From Desulfobacterales bacterium (GTDB lineage Bacteria > Desulfobacterota > Desulfobacteria > Desulfobacterales > 4be13), in the NCBI GenBank assembly GCA_029934695.1, contig JAOZLU010000106.1, positions 1 to 15,337 on the forward strand: 15,337 bases of DNA. The letters run 5' to 3'. This document shows, one piece after another, positions 14,004-15,337 of this stretch. How positions within the stretch are numbered: position 1 is the stretch's first letter; each line of letters begins with the position of its first letter. A program made the translations under genes and the position numbers. The notes below the pieces were generated by a model. The model saw only the letters and a list, made by a program, of their open reading frames with translations. It was not told the DNA's origin and ran no database searches.

Positions 14004-15296
14004 TCATGATTTTAAAGGATGACTGACAATGATCGTCTCGTCTCTCCCCGGTCCCACAGAAACGATTTGTATGGGAACTTCAAGAAGCGTTTCAATTCGC
14101 TGGAGATAATCTCTTGTATTTTTGGGAAAATCTTCCAATTTCCGCATCCCTGAGATATCTTCGGACCATCCCGGCAGAGTTTCGTAAACCGGCTTGCATG
14201 CACCGAGAATTTTGAGGCTTGCCGGAAAATCATTCAGGATTTTCCCCTCATATTCATAGCCGGTGCAAATCCTGAGTTCTTTCAGTCCGTCCAGCACATC
14301 CAGTTTGGTGATCACAAGTCCTGTCAGACTGTTCAGACGCACCGCATTCCGCAGCAGCACCATATCGAGCCATCCACATCGCCGCCGTCTCCCGGTTGTC
14401 GCACCGAATTCCGCTCCTTTTTCCTGAATCTGGTCTCCGATTGCATCAAAAAGTTCCGACGGAAAAGGGCCTGCCCCCACCCGGGTTGTATAAGCCTTCA
14501 CAATCCCGATGATTCCTGTGATCTCTTTCGGGCCGATACCTGATCCGCAACAGGCGTTTCCTGAGACGGTGTTTGAAGAAGTGACATAAGGATAAGTCCC
14601 GTGATCAATGTCAAGATGAGTTCCCTGCGCTCCTTCAAAAAGGACCTGTTTTCCCTCTCTGATGGCCTGATGGATCGCCACAGAAACATTTGTGATGTGC
14701 GGAGCGAGGCGTTCCGCATATTTGCCGTATTCAGCGATGATCTGATCCGGGTCCAGGGTCTCGGCTGACAGGTAGTTTCTGAGGTAAAAATTTTTCTCAT
14801 CCAAGATCGCTCTTACTTTTTCACCGAAGGTTTCCGAATCCATCAGATCAACGAACCTTATGCCCCTTCGTGTGGATTTGTCCTCATAAGCAGGCCCGAT
14901 GCCGCGGCCTGTGGTTCCGATTTTCTTGTCGCCCTTCATTTTTTCCCGGGCATGATCAATTTCCCGGTGATAGGGCATAATCATCTGCGCCCGCTCACTG
15001 ATCTTGAGATTATCCGGGCCTACGGGTATGCCCTTGGATATCAGGTAATCCATCTCTTCTGCCAGCACTGCCGGATCAACTACCAACCCGTTTCCGATAA
15101 GGCAGGTTTTCTTCTGCAAGATACCTGAAGGCACCAGATGGCTGATAAACTGTTCGCCGTTCACAACCATCGTATGACCGGCATTGTTTCCGCCCTGAAA
15201 TCGTACAACCACATCGGCAACTTCCGCGAGCATATCCACAATCTTGCCCTTGCCTTCATCTCCCCATTGTGTTCCGATAATTACAATATTTGACAC
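14004..15296 (-). CDS. purA: Adenylosuccinate synthetase
   Basis: PurA joins IMP and aspartate using GTP, the first committed step of AMP synthesis, in the cytoplasm. The protein has 430 aa, the usual bacterial length. The P-loop and catalytic segment GTQWGDEGKGKIVD carries D13, and GGNNAGHT carries H41. The GTTGRGIGPAYEDKSTRRG block, the EGAQGTHLDIDHGTYPYVT segment and the arginine-rich GRRRRCGWLD are all intact, as is the C-terminal SVGPGRDETI. The start is GTG: AAGGAG sits six bases upstream, and the encoded MSNIVIIGTQWGDEG matches the family N-terminus, so no earlier start is needed. Heptanucleotide arrays flank it on both sides. Its own promoter lies at or beyond the window edge. Confidence 0.98.
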   Translation of the reverse strand: MSNIVIIGTQWGDEGKGKIVDMLAEVADVVVRFQGGNNAGHTMVVNGEQFISHLVPSGILQKKTCLIGNGLVVDPAVLAEEMDYLISKGIPVGPDNLKISERAQMIMPYHREIDHAREKMKGDKKIGTTGRGIGPAYEDKSTRRGIRFVDLMDSETFGEKVRAILDEKNFYLRNYLSAETLDPDQIIAEYGKYAERLAPHITNVSVAIHQAIREGKQVLFEGAQGTHLDIDHGTYPYVTSSNTVSGNACCGSGIGPKEITGIIGIVKAYTTRVGAGPFPSELFDAIGDQIQEKGAEFGATTGRRRRCGWLDMVLLRNAVRLNSLTGLVITKLDVLDGLKELRICTGYEYEGKILNDFPASLKILGACKPVYETLPGWSEDISGMRKLEDFPKNTRDYLQRIETLLEVPIQIVSVGPGRDETIIVSHPLKS

Positions 15297-15313
15297 AAAT
15301 TTCTCCTTATATT

Positions 15314-15337
15314 AATGTTTGATGTTTGATATTTGAT
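15314..15337. repeat. Short heptanucleotide array upstream of purA, cut by the window edge
   Basis: Units AATGTTT, GATGTTT, GATATTT and GAT, running off the end of the window. On the minus strand this reads as ATCAAAT/ATCAAAC repeats directly ahead of the purA ribosome site. Confidence 0.6.

Overview
The window reads as chromosomal DNA from a Gram-negative, anaerobic-type bacterium. Its gene families and its many palindromic intergenic repeats suggest a large-genome member of the Desulfobacterota (Desulfobacterales/Desulfonema-like). That assignment is inference from sequence style only; no rRNA or other decisive marker is present. Nearly all genes lie on the minus strand, so the biological reading direction is from base 15337 down to base 1.

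Right end, read on the minus strand: purA (adenylosuccinate synthetase, GTG start) is followed by a dense cluster of palindromic and 19-bp tandem repeats (13790-13960). Next come a well-formed promoter and a two-gene operon of secreted proteins. The first is a 484-aa protein with three internal ~55-residue repeats and a C-terminal DUF1566-type domain. The second is a 456-aa protein with four YAWSEN-type repeats, a Calx-beta-like domain, a PKD/Ig-like domain and two C-terminal DYNP..ELLR repeats. Beyond it lie tandem inverted repeats and a plus-strand fragment carrying a clear pair of dockerin-type calcium loops. This fragment is the only supported coding sequence on the plus strand.

Middle: a thiolase (acetyl-CoA acetyltransferase) with an unusual N-terminal insert, a 52-aa two-helix membrane miniprotein too short for ordinary gene callers, a truncated DUF5615-type PIN-like gene, and then gyrA (DNA gyrase A) with all key residues.

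Left end: gpsA (glycerol-3-phosphate dehydrogenase), radC (JAMM/MPN+ protein), a 94-aa four-cysteine conserved-looking protein, pgk (phosphoglycerate kinase) and a 353-aa protein of no recognised family with a TTG start.

The core genes are ordinary housekeeping genes. The unusual material is the secreted-protein operon and the intergenic DNA: almost every gap holds a different foldback repeat, and four gaps also hold short arrays with a strict 7-bp period. I found no rRNA, tRNA, CRISPR array, transposase, integrase or reverse transcriptase.
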